Assembly: GCA_024711325.1 (NCBI GenBank)
Contig: JANJTC010000005.1
Coordinates: forward strand, 1,268,172 to 1,332,171
Length of the DNA stretch: 64,000 nt
Direction of reading: 5' to 3'
Origin: Bacteriovoracaceae bacterium
GTDB taxonomy: Bacteria; Bdellovibrionota; Bacteriovoracia; Bacteriovoracales; Bacteriovoracaceae
Each line of letters opens with the position of its first letter. The stretch's first letter is position 1. The notes under the pieces were generated by a model, which was given only the letters and a program-made list of their open reading frames with translations, was not told the origin of the DNA and ran no database searches. Positions 63,654-64,000 of this stretch are shown piece by piece. A program made the position numbers and the translations under genes.

Positions 63654-64000
63654 ATGACTAAAAAGTACGATGTTTATGCCATTGGGAACGCTCTTGTTGA
63701 TATGGAGTATGAAGTTCACGATGATTTTTTCTCAAAACATAAAATTGATAAGGGTCTCATGACTTTGGTGGATGAAGAGCGCCAGAATTATCTATTAAAT
63801 GCCTTAGGTACGGCCCCAAAAAAACAGCAATGTGGAGGATCGGCGGCCAATACCGTTATTGCAGCAGCTCAATTTGGTGGAAAAGGTTATTACTCTTGTA
63901 AAGTTGCCAAGGATCCCATTGGGAATTTTTATTTTCAGGATTTACAGGACAACGGAGTTGATTCCAATCTTCTTCATCAGGATCGCGAAGAAGGTGTCAC
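63654..64000 (+). CDS. PfkB-family kinase, adenosine kinase-like, 3' truncated by window
   Basis: The first 115 residues are present: MTKKYDVYAIGNALVDMEY, a CGGSAANTVIAAAQFGG substrate-loop motif and GKGYYSCKVAKDPIG. These are characteristic of PfkB kinases, nearest to adenosine kinase/inosine-guanosine kinase types by the ALVD and GGSAANT segments. The ATP-binding C-terminus is beyond the window end. GGAG precedes the ATG by eight bases. An adenosine kinase would fit the purine theme of the window, but ribokinase or fructokinase activity is possible. Confidence 0.8.
   Translation, partial: MTKKYDVYAIGNALVDMEYEVHDDFFSKHKIDKGLMTLVDEERQNYLLNALGTAPKKQQCGGSAANTVIAAAQFGGKGYYSCKVAKDPIGNFYFQDLQDNGVDSNLLHQDREEGV

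Overview
This window is a gene-dense, moderately AT-rich bacterial chromosome segment with about 50 protein genes. I saw no tRNA, rRNA, CRISPR array, prophage or intact insertion sequence. The gene content suggests a Gram-negative bacterium of the Bdellovibrionota, most likely near Bacteriovorax/Peredibacter: a spirochaete/delta-type EF-G, a fused glycine dehydrogenase, MltA, a YbbR-CdaA-GlmM operon, many small secreted proteins, orphan histidine kinases and a FliA-type promoter. The taxonomic assignment is inference. Stop codons often overlap between convergent genes and start/stop overlaps (ATGA) are common, so the genome is compact.

Layout. 1-5.9 kb: a truncated secreted-type hydrolase, an Rnk-like regulator, two cation antiporters and a GAF histidine kinase. 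6-12.5 kb: a MurQ/GCKR-like SIS protein, a tatA too short for standard ORF cut-offs, queF, a ferrochelatase-MFS fusion, an M14 peptidase and a RimK-like ligase. 12.5-15 kb: three secreted proteins of unknown function. 15.2-23.2 kb: a PilZ-GAF-AAA regulator behind a near-consensus FliA promoter, then cdaA-ybbR-glmM-pdxJ-nnr-tsaE. 23.5-29 kb: an Rrf2 regulator lacking the IscR cysteines, a cysteine desulfurase, a MORN-repeat protein and EF-G. 29-35.2 kb: a LysR regulator followed by a long fold-back element, CCA-adding enzyme, GNAT, mltA, nif3-like and class II aldolase.

35.2-50.4 kb is the most interesting region: a purine-catabolism locus. Adenine deaminase and an AzgA-type permease supply hypoxanthine and xanthine. 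XdhABC makes urate. A PuuD-type membrane urate oxidase carries a C-terminal cupredoxin-like domain instead of the usual cytochrome c. HiuH hydrolyses 5-hydroxyisourate. A single 1537-residue protein then joins a malate synthase-like domain, an OHCU decarboxylase, a serine beta-lactamase-fold hydrolase with intact catalytic motifs, and a two-repeat allantoicase. No classical allantoinase or ureidoglycolate lyase gene is visible. The beta-lactamase-fold domain sits exactly where an allantoinase would belong in pathway order, so it is a candidate for a new type of allantoinase. The malate synthase domain could drain the glyoxylate end product.

50.4-64 kb: three tandem secreted HExxH metalloprotease-like paralogues, two paralogous multi-pass histidine kinases flanking prfC, an MscS channel, a fused GcvPA-GcvPB glycine decarboxylase, an RsmJ-like methyltransferase and the start of a PfkB/adenosine-kinase-like gene cut by the window end.
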